64,000 bases of DNA. It comes from Artemisia argyi (Eukaryota; Streptophyta; Magnoliopsida; Asterales; Asteraceae). Positions 35,501-47,644 of this stretch are shown piece by piece (within the stretch, counting starts at the first letter, position 1; every line of letters starts with the position of its first letter). The notes beneath the pieces are model-generated. The model was given only the letters and a program-made list of their open reading frames with translations, ran no database searches and was not told the DNA's origin. A program made the translations under genes and the position numbers. The stretch spans positions 141,751,106 to 141,815,105 of the forward strand of contig CM060698.1 in assembly GCA_030686995.1 (NCBI GenBank). The letters are read 5' to 3'.

Positions 35501-35968
35501 TTAGTAAATCCTAGAGTAAGCTTGCATGGCCATCACTACCTTTTATCTGCTATACAATTGCTGCTCTCACGGGATCAATGTAGTGGCAGATTCGTGTACA
35601 ACCACGAGGTTAGAGGTACCAATTTAATAACTTCTCATGTATCACCACCGCCACCTCCACCTCCACCAGTTTCCGAGATGCATAGTGGACCAGGAGGAGA
35701 CAATTCCAAGAATCAACTCCAAACATTACTTGCTAGAGCAGGTTATAGTAACCCAATCTACAAAACTAACTTATCAAACAACCAGTTTATTGCCATTTGT
35801 GAATTTAACGGCATGCAGTTCATGGGCCGCCCTTGCAACAACAAGAAACAAGCTGAAAAAGATGCCGCTGGCGAGGCTTTGGATTGGCTTTTGGGGGGCA
35901 ATCGTGGGGCCTATGAATTAATCAACAGCTTGTCAATGATGATGAAGAGTAATAAGAACCATAACTAA
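27232..35968 (+). CDS. DEAH-box RNA helicase with C-terminal dsRBD (DExH3/DHX36-like), 19 exons
   Basis: Exons read by eye, all with GT-AG introns and consistent phase: 27232-27552, 28375-28529, 28615-28702, 28848-29093, 29937-30032, 30694-30882, 30977-31136, 31209-31339, 31621-31782, 31861-32133, 32220-32414, 32573-32776, 32928-32997, 33106-33254, 33372-33677, 34547-34606, 34715-34867, 35307-35417, 35501-35968. They give 1178 residues, within the usual size of plant DExH3-type proteins. ATP-driven RNA helicase: Walker A GETGCGKT (308-315), motif Ia TQPRR (340-344), motif II DEIH (409-412), SAT (441-443), motif V around ATNIAETS (624-631), motif VI QRRGRAGR (672-679), then winged-helix/HA2 and OB-fold regions. 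A run of eight prolines (1072-1079) precedes a dsRNA-binding domain (about 1091-1154). The N-terminus is rich in Ser, Thr and Lys with few acids, possibly an organelle transit peptide; location is inference. No broken exon was seen. Confidence 0.95.
32518..32552. repeat. (AT)n microsatellite in intron 11 of the helicase gene
   Basis: About 17 AT units between exon 11 and exon 12, about 20 bases upstream of the exon 12 acceptor. Confidence 0.95.
34244..34291. repeat. Compact hairpin in intron 15 of the helicase gene
   Basis: AGGGTTTTGCTAACCACAAC is followed almost without a loop by its near-exact complement ending TTTAGCAAAACCCT, giving a stem of about 23 bp with one mismatch. It could be a minimal foldback element or an RNA hairpin in the pre-mRNA. 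Confidence 0.75.
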
Positions 35969-36487
35969 GCTTGGTAAAGGTATGTAATTGACTACCAGTT
36001 TAGAAATCCAAGAGATCTCAATCCCTAGAGACTCATTTGTGATGCTGCTAAATTTAGCATTCAACATTCGGGATGACCTTTTTGATACTTCAAAGGGAAG
36101 TATTGGAATATGCATTGAAGCTGACATGTGTATGAATCTGTTTGCACCATTGACCAACCACCAGTATGGGATTGGACCCATTTGACCATCTTGAGGATAG
36201 TCAACTATCACATTCTGCGATAAGATCAGACAGAAACTAAGAGATCAAAGATCTCACCTGGCCATGTATAACAGCAGAGAGGTAAATTGTTTTTCTTGTA
36301 TATAGTTGGTAAGTACAACATTGCAAAATCAGTCTTAAATCTTGTATGAAACCCTTTTAGGATTACCACTTTTAAATTGTATAAATTAAGGTTGAGTCTG
36401 AAGTGTGAAACACATAGGCCTAGAAGCATGTCTATGATAAGCTCAGTAAAATTATATTTACTCGCTTTATTGACGGAACATGATAGT
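35969..36487 (+). other. Probable 3' untranslated region and downstream flank of the helicase gene
   Basis: Follows the TAA at 35966-35968. No clear AATAAA signal was found; short AT-rich candidates lie around 36430-36470. Small ORFs on both strands overlap each other and are unlikely to be genes. Confidence 0.45.

Positions 36488-36528
<41 letters not shown>
36488..36528. repeat. Poly-T tract (about 40 bp)
   Basis: Uninterrupted T run. It could mark the tail of an old retroposed sequence on the minus strand or simple slippage; no LINE or SINE body was recognised next to it. Confidence 0.95.
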
Positions 36529-36531
<3 letters not shown>

Positions 36532-36965
36532 TGACTTGTCAATTTTATATTTTATGTCTGTACTTTTTTCGGCAGTTTTATCTACTTTATTAACATGATA
36601 AGACAGTTTTTGATGGTTTTCCGTTCCGTAATTTTTGTGTTTTACTACTTTTGACTTGTCAAACTTTATATTTTATATTCCGTACTTTGTGTTTCATAGT
36701 TTTGTAATAAAATCAAAATTATAAAAAATAAAAAAAGGTTTGGTTATTTGTACCCCTAAATTGGTAACTCCAACCCTCTAATTTTTTTAAAATTTTGACC
36801 CGGAATATATAGTTTGACTGGAAATACGAAACATAAACTGATACGTAAAATACTAAGAAATACGAAATAAAAACTAATAAAAAATTATGATGTACTCTTA
36901 ATAAAAAAATTAAATGATGAGCTAGGAGTTAATACATACAAATTGGAGGTAATTCTCTAAATGCC

Positions 36966-37112
36966 CCAAAGGTATAGAGCGAAAGTCGCCCCAGGTAGGT
37001 GGGGTCGTGGGGGGCGACTCCTACGAAATTGTGACATGTCTCACTCATGTACTTGTTTTTGACATGTGTCGTTATTTTATATGAGTCGCCTCAGGATGAC
37101 TTTCGCCCTAAG
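36966..37112. repeat. Foldback/MITE-like sequence with GCGAAAGTC arms
   Basis: The left arm (GAGCGAAAGTCGCCCC ... GGGCGACTC ... GACATGTC, 36977-37040) pairs imperfectly with the right arm (GACATGTGTC ... GAGTCGCCTCAGGATGACTTTCGCCC, 37070-37108). Arms are about 50 bp with gaps. No clear target duplication. Confidence 0.6.
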
Positions 37113-37600
37113 GTATTTTAAGAAATGACGTATAGAATAAGTGGGGTTATACTTTTGAGCTAGTTGTAAAAGAGTATGTTATTAATACCTTATATAATAT
37201 GAAAATAAGGAGTTTTAGTCAAAATGTACAAACTACAATTAACACCTTAGGATAAACTCACCCTTGTAAAATTTGCTTTATAAAAAGATGCTAAAGGTAC
37301 CAATGGTACCGGCCAAAAAAATTAGGGTTAGAGGTACCGAACCTAGACCTATAAAAAAACTGTTAAATATGGACCAGCAATGAATAGTCTACTGTCTGTG
37401 ATTTATCAGAAAGTACTGTAGCATAAAAGTAGGATATAGTGTGGGAACAAATAGAGTGGTACTTTTTTATGGTCATTGATTAGATTAAGGACAAATTATA
37501 TTCAGGGGATATTAAATATGGAGATGAGAACTGAGAAGATCCGTTTGACCATTTGTCTATGGACCTCAAAATGAGGGCCATTGTTTTTAATCCATATTTC

Positions 37601-37774
37601 ATCTTTTGTGGTCCTTCATACTATTGCATGAAAGAAACTATACCCTATATTTAACAGACTGTAGAATAAAGGCAAGTTTCATGTTAAATATCTGATTTAT
37701 AGTTTTAACAGACTGTAGAATAAAGCCAAGTTTCATCTTTTGTGGTCCTTGGTACTATTGCATGAAAGAAACTT
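37601..37774. repeat. Interleaved tandem duplication
   Basis: ATCTTTTGTGGTCCTTCATA and its following 20 bases recur at about 37734. TTAACAGACTGTAGAATAAA and its following 12 bases recur at 37703 after 37651. The segment duplicated in tandem and then diverged slightly. Confidence 0.75.
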
Positions 37775-38884
37775 TACTCTATACCACACTAGTAGTAACA
37801 ATGACCACAAGTGTGACCAAACAACTCCCTCACATCAGCGTTAACACAACTTTATCTCTTTTACACCAAACACTTGTAGTAAAGAAAACGCAATCACAAT
37901 AAAAATAATCTCACACTCAAAAAAAAAAAAAAAAAAAAAAAAAAAACACACAAACACTTTCATTATTTGCAGTTGCCTGATAGACCAAGACTTTCATTTT
38001 TAAAGGAGGAGACGCGTCTAGTTTGGTCACCGTAGTGGGGAGACGCGTTCAAAATGGCAAGACTGACCAAATGGTTTGGTCTCACTACCACTACTCTAAT
38101 GTTTATTGACCAACTGTCAAAATACAAGAACTTTTACATATAATATTCTTTTAGAACTTTGATGCATTCACAAAACATTCAAAAAAAAATCAAAAATGTG
38201 TTGTTGATGTGTGATTGGCTTAATCAAAGAGAAGAAAAAGAAAATGTATCAAAATATACCAATCAAAACATGACAACAAATTTTTATGAACGTTTTTTTT
38301 TTAATGTTTTATCGATGTAGCAAAGCTCTTTATATGTTATCCACTTATCCTCATAAACATTTAGAAAAAATAGCTATCATTGTAACATGATAATAATATT
38401 CTTTTTAGTTTAAGTGGGGATCCGAAAATATAAAACTGGAGAGTATGGAGGGATAGATTCTTGATCGACGATGACAGCTCTTAGTTTTCAGAAGCAAAAT
38501 TTAAAAAGTAAAAAACATGTCAGATGAGTACAGAGTGTGTGTGCTGTTTGTAGGTCGTGTAAGGTTGACCTAATTTTATGGTTGACTAGATTGGAATATA
38601 ATTTCATACAATTAAAAGACTAGAGCACACTCCCTCACTTTCCAAATTAGTACTGAATCACCTAAGCCCTCTCCCCTTTCACTTTCTCTCACTACGAGTT
38701 TTACCTGTAATGATCACAATACCTCACCTTTATATCTATTTTTTTTAATTAAAATTTTTATTCATTAACTAAAAATATTACATAGATTCTTAAAAATGTA
38801 AACATACGGAGTTAAAAACAATACATAGATAATTAAAAATTTTAAACGTACTAAATAAAAAACTTAAACTAATATGGCAAATTT

Positions 38885-40880
38885 CACTTCGCCTTGATCC
38901 TCACCCTTATCTTTTCCATCTGCTGTAGTGCTACTCCAGTCAAATGATCATATAGCTACATATAGAACATTATGTCTTTTTGACGTTTATATTGCTACAT
39001 TGCTAACCAAGGTTGTAAAAATCAATCGGCGGTACCGAGGCGGTCCTCCCCTTCAAGCGCCATATCGGTCTTGGCGGCAATATATCGATTTCTCGGCGGG
39101 GACCATAAATTATAAATGAATTTATTTTAAAAATAAATAAATACTAGCAATATAGTTAAAAAAAAAAAAAAAAAAAAAAAACGTGGATCTTTTCTGGACA
39201 AAGTTAAAGTGGTGTTTTGTTGGAATAATCATAGTATGCTTCAAGTGTCAAAGAAATAATACCTCGGGGACTCACCCTAATCCCCTCATATCATACGCAT
39301 TTTTTTTTTTAACAGCCACAAAAACTAATAAAATCCAAACTTGTATCCTTTGATTCTATCTCGAATAGTCAAACCATAGAAAGACCCTTGTGCTTACTAC
39401 TGAATCTCGAATCACAAACACAACTAAACTCATTTCTTTCTTCATTCTATCTGCTTATGAACCGTGATTAAACAAACAGACCACAACTCGTTTTTGCTTA
39501 TGTTTGGCTTCAAGATCTTTTAAATAAGGTCTTAGGTAGGTTTGATTGTTGTTATTTTCATTTGATTGTTGTTCAGATTTTGACTGCCTTTGACCAATTT
39601 TTACCATCTTTGACCAAAACCGATAAATTTGACCGATATGTGTAATGGCGTAGCGGTGGACCCCGCCAACAGCCATGGCGCCGCCATATCGGCCGCCATG
39701 ACCGATTTTTACAACACTGTTGCCAACTCTTGTTTACGAATTTCCACCTCCCTCTTTCTGATCTCCAAAAAAGCAGCACGTTCTTCTTTCTTCATTGCCA
39801 GGGCACGTTCGTTGTGACTTGCATACTCGGAGATCATCAACCTAGCCAATGCTTCCTTATTCATAGTTGTTGTCGATCCCGATGATCTCGCCCCTTTCTT
39901 CTTGGCTTTCACTTTGTCCCTGCCCATTGGTCGTCGTTCAACTTCCTGCACCTCATCTCCCTCATCGTCTCCTGCATCCACATTCAGATAAAAACTAGCA
40001 TCCCTTGACTCTGGGTTGAACGAACTAGACCCATATGACTTGTATCTCTTGGCCTTTTCTCTTTGCTTTGCTTCAAACTTTGGAACTTCAACATCACTCC
40101 ATTTCAAACATTTTCTTAAAATCTCCCAACAATGAAAAAGTGTAAACGGTACTCCATAAGCTTCATATTCAAGAAGTGCCTTTTGGGTGTAATCCCCGTC
40201 TCCGGTTCCACTCAGCAGCGCCCTTCGCATGACGTTATCGTGCACTCCACAAAACTAAGCCACTTTAGGATGCACTGTCTTCCATTTCCCATTTACAATA
40301 TCATACGTTCGACGACCGGTTACCTTTGTTTTGCTCTCCAAGTACTCTACAACCTCATTCCAAAATCCTCTCTCCTTCCTCGTGTTACCAATGGCGCTAT
40401 TTTCGGATACATGAACCTAACATTTACATAAGGCAATTTCTTCCTCAGTGGTTCATGAAAGGCATCATGATGCGTCCTCTTTTGGCTTCTTTTAGACGGT
40501 TTCTTTGTGGCCGGTATCGATGACGGGGTCGTGATTTCGACGGGAGAGTTCTCACGAGCGGTGTTTTGATAAGAGTCCGAAAATTGAGGTTCATACATAT
40601 CTTCAAATGGAAATGAAGGAATGAGAGACATGGGTTGGTTCGTATTTTGTTGTGATGACGAACCACTCATATGGGTTTGTGAGCCGTAATTGGAGTTATC
40701 GAATGGGAATGCATTTGGTTGTGAGGAGAATTGGCTAAACGCGTTTGTTTGTGAGCATTGGCTAAAAGCGTTTTGTTGTGGGTTGGGTTTCAGTATGGTT
40801 GGTTTGGGTAAGGTTGGTTATAATAGTATAATGGTGGTCGTAAGTTCATTTCATTTGATGGTGGAGTATTTTCGAGAGTA
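38885..40880 (-). pseudogene. Myb/SANT-NAM-associated protein pseudogene (PIF/Harbinger ORF1-like)
   Basis: Minus-strand pieces of a family related to the Myb-like accessory proteins of PIF/Harbinger transposons, often mislabelled in plant genomes as glutathione S-transferase T3-like. Order: Asn/Gln-rich N-terminus (from about 40880), MSGSSSQQN region (40670), a SANT-like part (WNEVVEYLESKTKVTGRRTYD, about 40340-40280), then the NAM-associated C-terminal domain with WSDVEVPKFEAK, a basic YKSYGSSSFNPES stretch and a long charged helix (ALAMKKEERAAFLEIRKREVEIRKQEL, to about 39730). Breaks: a frame change near 40350, TAG at 40255-40257, an insertion of a hAT-like MITE at 39008-39719, and TAG codons at 38995-38997 and 38956-38958. 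The last homologous residues are read on the far side of the MITE. Confidence 0.82.
39008..39719. mobile_element. hAT-like MITE (712 bp) inside the Myb-like pseudogene
   Basis: Ends CAAGGTTGTAAAAATC on the left and, inverted, CAGTGTTGTAAAAATC on the right (14 of 16 match). Flanked by an 8-bp target duplication with one change: TTGCTAAC (39000-39007) and TTGCCAAC (39720-39727). GC-rich subterminal parts (GGCGGTACCGAGGCGG on the left, GGCGGCGCCATGGC on the right) also pair loosely. It has no transposase ORF. Eight-base duplications and CA.. ends point to the hAT superfamily. Confidence 0.82.
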
Positions 40881-40896
40881 AATGTTCCTTCGTATG

Positions 40897-41568
<672 letters not shown>

Positions 41569-41608
<40 letters not shown>
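41569..41608. repeat. (TA)n microsatellite
   Basis: About 20 TA units at the right edge of the foldback element, mirroring the TA tract at its left edge. Confidence 0.95.
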
Positions 41609-41611
<3 letters not shown>

Positions 41612-41739
41612 TTGTTGTAAACTAACCCATGTTGCAAGTATCCAAATGGTTACTTAACCCACCTTGGACTTTGAGGATTTCTTGGTTGTTGCGTGTTGTG
41701 TGTAGCTAGGCCACCGCAAAAGTGAGGCTTTTGACCCGT

Positions 41740-42050
41740 GGATCCCCGCCTTGGAACAAGGGGGAGCAACGATCTAGGGGGAGCTATGTTCAAGGGCGAG
41801 CACGTTCAGGTGCATTTACAAGCTACTCTACTTTTCCAATTGATTGCAAGTCCCGCCTTTTTGATTCGACAAAAGTGGGAGAAAGAAAGCAAGAGCGTGA
41901 AGGCCAATTCAAGCTAAAGACAATGGCTTCACCAAATTACAAGGCAAGGTCAAGGCGAAAGCTACATCAAAGGCACGCTTTGTATTCGCTACGTTTTTGT
42001 AATTTTATTTGCTTTCAGATTTTATTTGTCATCATCAAAAAGGGAGAGAT
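41740..42050 (+). mobile_element. Sirevirus-like Ty1/copia element, 3' end of the internal region
   Basis: Three PPT-like words, AAGGGGGAGC (about 41758), TAGGGGGAGC (about 41777) and AAGGGCGAGC (about 41793), precede a final tract AAAAAGGGAGAGAT (42037-42050) immediately before the LTR. Multiplied polypurine tracts are a published hallmark of Sirevirus elements. The ORF at 41722-42123 runs through the tract into the LTR and resembles no known protein. The rest of the element is not in the window. Confidence 0.6.
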
Positions 42051-43845
42051 TATTGACGCAACATTGACGAGATCTCCTAATGTTTTAATGATGACAAATA
42101 AACCTTTGAAACACATAAAATAACAAACGTTAGCCAAAGTTTTCTCGATTCAATATCTGTTCCTGGCGCGCTGCTCGGCGTTGACGCGCCAGGCTTCTGA
42201 TGTTGTCGGGACGAACTTTGAAAGTTGGCTTTTCCCTTACCCGACAAATGTGGATCTTTCAATTCAAGTATGAATATGTTATGTGCTTAATTGAGAACAC
42301 TTGAAACGAGTTTTAGGATTAGAGAGATCCAACTTTTAAAATACTTGTTTTCGGGAAAACACCAACTCATGTTTTCTAACTCCCGCCTCTAGCCAAAGCC
42401 TTTCTAAACCTAGGGAGCTTATATATTTCACGTAACATCAAGTGAAAGCATTCATATGCTCATAACTCGTGCTTACGTCTCCTCTAATCACGTAACGGGT
42501 TTACTCCCTTATTGGTCAAACTAAGTCAAAGGTCAATTTACGTAAACGCATCCTTTCCCGCATGGGATATGCTTTACATCAAGGCAAAGCACTTGGAATG
42601 TTTGTACCAAGGCGTTAGTTAAGTACGTCGAGTTGTGAAAAGTCACGAGTTATGAGATTAGGGTTTCTCGACGTTGAGTTACTTGAGATTATAAGTAGCC
42701 TTTGATTTTCTCAACTTATAATCACAATTGTCTAAATCTTTTCTTTCTTGATGACAATTTGATTACTTCTTAATCACTCCTCTAATTACCTTCATATAAA
42801 ACAAAACCTCAAAACCTCCCAAAATCTTATTCCCAACATCTTCTTAATATTCCCTTACACCTCTTACACATGTACCTTTGTATCCCACACTCCCACACAA
42901 TATTCCCCTTTTAAAATATTCCTTCCACTTTACACTTTTTCCATATATTCTCTTATACACACACATACACTCTTATACACTCACATACAACTCACATACA
43001 CACACCTTTATATTCAAAATACACACACTTCACTCACATACCGTTCTTCACACACACACAAGGCTCCCCATCATATCATTCTTACATATTCCTTACACTT
43101 TTACACACATCCCATATGTCCAACTTATTCCTTACACTCCCAACAACTTTATTTTCAAAATACACACACTACTCACAACCATCTCATTCTCTACACACAC
43201 TAGGCTCCCCATCACCTCCCATTCTTACATATTCTCTTACACACATCTCTTCACTCTTACAAAATCCAACTCATACCTTATATTCCTTACAAACTCTTCA
43301 TCCTAACCATCCATTTCAAACAAACACATCTCAACCTTCCATTTCACCTTCTTCTCCAAGAAATGGAATATTCTCTAGCATATTCTTCTCTTACCAACCA
43401 TGGTTCATTTCTAACCCAACAATGGCTAGTTTTCAACACACCTATTTCTCACCCAACCATGGTTAACTCTTAACCACACCAAGGATGGAATATTCCCTTG
43501 GATATACCCTTTAACCTAACCATGGTTCACTTTCTAACCTAACCATGGTTTAGTCTCTATACATCTCTTTCTAACCCAACCTTGGTTACCCGTAACTTAA
43601 CCATGGTTCATTCTTAACCCAACCTCACTCACTCTTCCCTATAGAGGAATATCTCATGGCATATTCTCTTCTCTCTTTTATGCCATGTGAGGAATACTCA
43701 TTCTACCCGTACCCAATTATCTCTTCTCTCTTTCTATCCTCGATAAATGGTTTCTTATAAACACTTCACAAAACATTTTCTAAATTGGCTATTTGAGTTG
43801 GTAAACCTTAGATTGATTAATGTTAAGGTTTAGTGTGTGAAGTAC
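42051..43845 (+). repeat. Sirevirus-like 3' LTR, left part
   Basis: Begins TATTGACGCAACATTGACG directly after the polypurine tract, probably from an original TGTTGACG. It includes a CA-rich stretch (42940-43330) and the AACCATGGTT repeats (43396-43608), and is interrupted at 43845 by the copia element, whose target duplication AGTAC sits at 43841-43845. It resumes at 55919. ORFs in the CA-rich stretch are low-complexity artefacts. Confidence 0.6.
43396..43608. promoter_or_regulatory. Five copies of the perfect palindrome AACCATGGTT
   Basis: Exact copies start at 43396, 43455, 43518, 43541 and 43599, with a near copy AACCTTGGTT at 43579 and related words between. The context CTAACCCAACCATGG repeats as well. 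It lies in the Sirevirus-like LTR. Whether it is a protein-binding array is inference. Confidence 0.7.
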
Positions 43846-44590
43846 TGTTGGGAATTAAATAATCGGAAGAATCAGTATAAAGGCTTAAGGAAATACATCA
43901 AGTATGTTTCTGCTGATAAAGCACAAAGCACGTTTCCACTGATGGATTCTGCTGAAGAACGTTTTCTAGTGAAGGTGTTTCTACTGATGGATTATGCTGA
44001 TACTACTATGACTCATACAACAGCTGTGTAGATAAGTACGACTTATTCTACTGATTCATATACAAGAAAATATCTTTGTTGTAGTCATCAAATTGAACAC
44101 TCCAAGTGAGTTGTAATCCTAGATACATGTTGTATCTTAATGACTGACATGATAAGTCATCATCTAGCTATAATGAAGGGTAGTCATAAGCTAGTATTTA
44201 AGATAAGTCATATAGATTGTAAAAGATCTTTCCTTGGACTATAAAAGGAAGATCTTAGATATGAGTTAAAAACACACGTGATACGAATAGACAGTGATAG
44301 AGATATACATAGAGAAAAACAATAGAACAAACACAAGATTCAAGGTCTTTGTAACCCTAGTGATAGTAAAGATCACTCGTATTATTTTGAATAATATTGA
44401 ATCGTTTGGTGAAATACTTTCATTGTTCTTTGTTAAATAAACACAAGCATCACAGTTCCATTTCCTATAAACATTCTAAGTGTGGTTAAGTAGATTCCGC
44501 ATACTTAATCATATTCACTCAAAGTATCACATATACACATTACAAAGGTCCAACACCTTTAGTGTGTGATCAAATCAAGTGATCCTCTCA
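43846..44590 (+). repeat. 5' LTR of the copia element (745 bp)
   Basis: TGTTGGGAATTAAATAATC to GATCCTCTCA. It carries repeated CTGCTGA/CTACTGATGG words in the first 170 bases. Same length as the 3' LTR, with only substitutions between them. Confidence 0.96.
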
Positions 44591-44592
44591 AT

Positions 44593-44604
44593 TGGTATCA
44601 GAGC
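44593..44604 (+). other. Copia primer-binding site
   Basis: TGGTATCAGAGC, two bases after the 5' LTR; pairs with the 3' end of initiator-Met tRNA. Confidence 0.95.
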
Positions 44605-44637
44605 TCCCAGGTTGATATCTTTGATTTAGAAGAAGAA

Positions 44638-46012
44638 ATGGATACAGAATCTATTCAAACAAATGTTGCTGCAAAGTTGCCAGTTCTCAAACAGAATGAG
44701 TTTGAATTGTGGAGGTTAAGAATAGAACAGTTTTTCCAGGTGCAGGATTACACTCTCTGGGAAATCATTGAAGATGGAAACTCTTTCAAACCCACAACCA
44801 CTTCATCAACAGTTGAAGGTAGGGAAATTACAGTTGTTCAAACTATCCCTACAACTGCTGATGAAAGAATAAAGAAGAAGAATGACCTCAAGGCCAGAAG
44901 CATGCTGATGATGACCATTCCAAATGATCAACTTATAAACTTTAGCAAATTCAAAGATGCCAAGTCATTATTTGAGGCAATTGTTGCAAGGTATGGAGGG
45001 AATGAAGCCACCAAGAAGACCCAGAAAACCCTTCTCAAGCAGCAGTTTGAAAATTTCTCATCAACCATGAATGAATCTCTTGACCACATGTTTACAAGGC
45101 TACAGAAAATTGTGAGCCAACTTGCTGTTCTTGGGGTTGATATACCTCAAGAAGATTTAAACTCAAAATTTCTGAGAAGCTTACCAGAAGAGTGGGCTAT
45201 GCATGTTGTTGTCTGGAAGAATAAACCAGACATAGACACTATGGATCTTATGGATTTGTATAGCAACTTTAAAATTGTGGAACAAGAAGTAAAGAAAACT
45301 GGTGTCTCAAGTTCATATACCGGGAACATGGCTTTTATGTCATCTCCTAGTAGTTCAAACCCAGTTAAAGATGAAAAGGTTGATAATGGAATTGGTGCTG
45401 CTAGTTCATCAAGCAGTACTTTTGGTATATTGAATGAAAAGGCTTGTTGTGCCTTTGTCACAACTCAGAATGATGGGTCCATGCTCACTCATGAAGATCT
45501 TCTAGAAATCAATGATGATGATTTAGAAGAGATGGACCTAAAATGGCAAATTTCTCTTCTTAGCATGAGGGCTAAGAAATTCTATCAGAGGACGGGGAAG
45601 AAACTCACCATCAGCAGCAATGATACTGCTGGTTTTGACAAGTCAAAGATAGAATGCTATAACTGTCATATGTTGGGGCACTTCTCAAGAGAATGTAGAA
45701 GGCCAAGGCAGCAAGATAGCAAAAATAGAGGTTTTGGAAGCAAGTCCAAGACAGGGGAATCAACCAATCCAAAGGCTATGGTAGCCATTGATGGATTAGG
45801 ATTTGATTGGAGCTTTACAGCTGATGAAGAAGAAAAAGCTTCTCCTCAGACAGCTCTTATGGCTTTCACCACAGAGGTACAACCTGATAAAGTTTGTTCA
45901 AATAATTGTTCTGCTCTTAAAAGTTTAGAAACCTTAACCAAACGTTATGAGAATCAAAGGAAAGAATTAATTGATATAGCTCATAGCTTAACAAATCATA
46001 AAAGAGGTATAG
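44638..46012 (+). pseudogene. Copia gag, N-terminal part, cut by solo LTR
   Basis: ATG at 44638 after the primer site; an upstream in-frame ATG at 44566 lies within the LTR and is less likely. It encodes the copia Gag core (UBN2-like region: FELWRLRIEQFFQVQDYTLW near residues 22-41, then ARSMLMMTIPNDQL and LHAKSLFEAI-type helices) and a CCHC zinc knuckle C340-x2-C343-x4-H348-x4-C353 (45655-45696) for RNA packaging. The frame is open to 46012, where the TGTAACA LTR enters and brings a stop within two codons. The reading frame resumes in phase after the duplication at 48943-48947. Confidence 0.92.
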
Positions 46013-47605
46013 TGTAACAACCCGATATTTTCCACGTCTACGTTTACTCCCAAACTTTGGAAATTCACTATTCATCGATTACTATTCATCAAAACACTAT
46101 TCATCATTTTACTATTCATCGTTTTTTTAATGTCCGTTTGATATTCTGAGAAACATTTGAAAATTTTACTATTCACCGAACACTATTCATTCCCGGAAGA
46201 AATTCCACTATTCACGTGCATTATCAGTAAGGACCTCTCATACGGACTAGAAATAGTCGGCATATCATCATTAGGTCATTTACATGTTATACCACTCTTA
46301 GGATTTTCAAATATATATATTTAGTATATTTAACGTTTTACGTATAACGATTTCTAAATAAACGTTAACGCCCGACTAATATATATACGACGAATATATC
46401 TAAATATTCCCACCATGGTCCCGATATATTTTTATATCCCTTATAACATCTTAAAAGTTATAAAATTCATTTACCCAGTAATTTAGAAATTTATTTTATT
46501 TATATAGTAAGTTTATTAATATTACGACGGCTTTCGTAAAAACTAAACGATAATTTTCCACACACTTAATATTTATACTCAACATATTTTTACAATTTTT
46601 ATGACTTTATTATGTCCCGATTAACTCCGTTAAAAATTTATTTTTAGTTAACTCGGTACCCGGTATCCCCTAAAACTAAAAATATCTAACAATATCAACA
46701 CAATAATACACAAAAATCATCCAATTTCTTCCACCCTTTGAAAATGCCGCCCCCCCCCCCCCCTTGCCTCCTTCCTTTTTTTTGTGGATCTTGCCCCCCC
46801 TAGACCATATATATACTTCATTTTTCACCACCATCTTCATTTAACACATCAATATCTAACAAAAACTCTCTCATTTTCCCTTCTCTCTACAAAATTTCGG
46901 CCAAACAAGATCAACAAGGAAGAAACCAAAGATTTTTCAAGATCAAGTGTTAATAAAGTCTCATATGTATTTCTAGTTAGGGTTTTGTGATAAAAACCCA
47001 AGGTTTTATAAGTTTTCATCTCCATAAGCTCACTAATCTTTCAAGTAAGTGTATGAAACTCATTTTTATAATTTTACCAAGTTTTTATAAGATTCATATG
47101 ATATATATACAAGATCTACATGCATATATTATTTATACCACTCCATTTTATACATACTTAATTTTTGAGCCATAGAAATTGATTATAGTTAGATCCTTGT
47201 TAGATCCACTTGATTTATGATGTTTAGGAACCCATGACACCCTAAGAAGGTGTATGGTAAGATTAGACTAGATTGGTGGTGATTGAAGGTGGTTTGGTTG
47301 AAGTTGAAACTAGATTAGAACACTATAATTGAATTTTTGAAACTATATTTATACCTACTGTCCTTATTTTGAAATCGTGGGAAAATCAGTAGGTGGTGGG
47401 TAATTTTTGACCAAAGATTTAGAAAATACTTTCAAAAACGAAACTTTTGGCGAAAGAACGGATTAAAACGAGCTTATAACGAAGGAGATATGATTTTTGT
47501 AAGATTTACGCCGAAAACTAATTTTTGGAAAAACTGCATGCTGTTTGACAGTTTTCGACGGGCAAATAGAGGCGCTAAACGTAACCTAGATGAGCCGAAC
47601 TACCA

Positions 47606-47644
<39 letters not shown>

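Larger units (their letters stand above)
36529..38884. other. AT-rich intergenic region with small repeats
   Basis: No gene recognised. It contains a foldback sequence (36966-37112), a local duplication (37601-37774), an A run of about 27 (37920-37946) and a paired GAGACGCGT motif (about 38008-38048). Confidence 0.6.

Noticed and set aside
35933..36211. ORFs on both strands just after the helicase stop codon
   Set aside because: They lie in the probable 3' untranslated region and overlap each other without recognisable domains.
42878..43466. ORFs of 142 and 116 residues
   Set aside because: Low-complexity CA- and CT-rich LTR sequence, open in two overlapping frames by composition; no recognisable domain.
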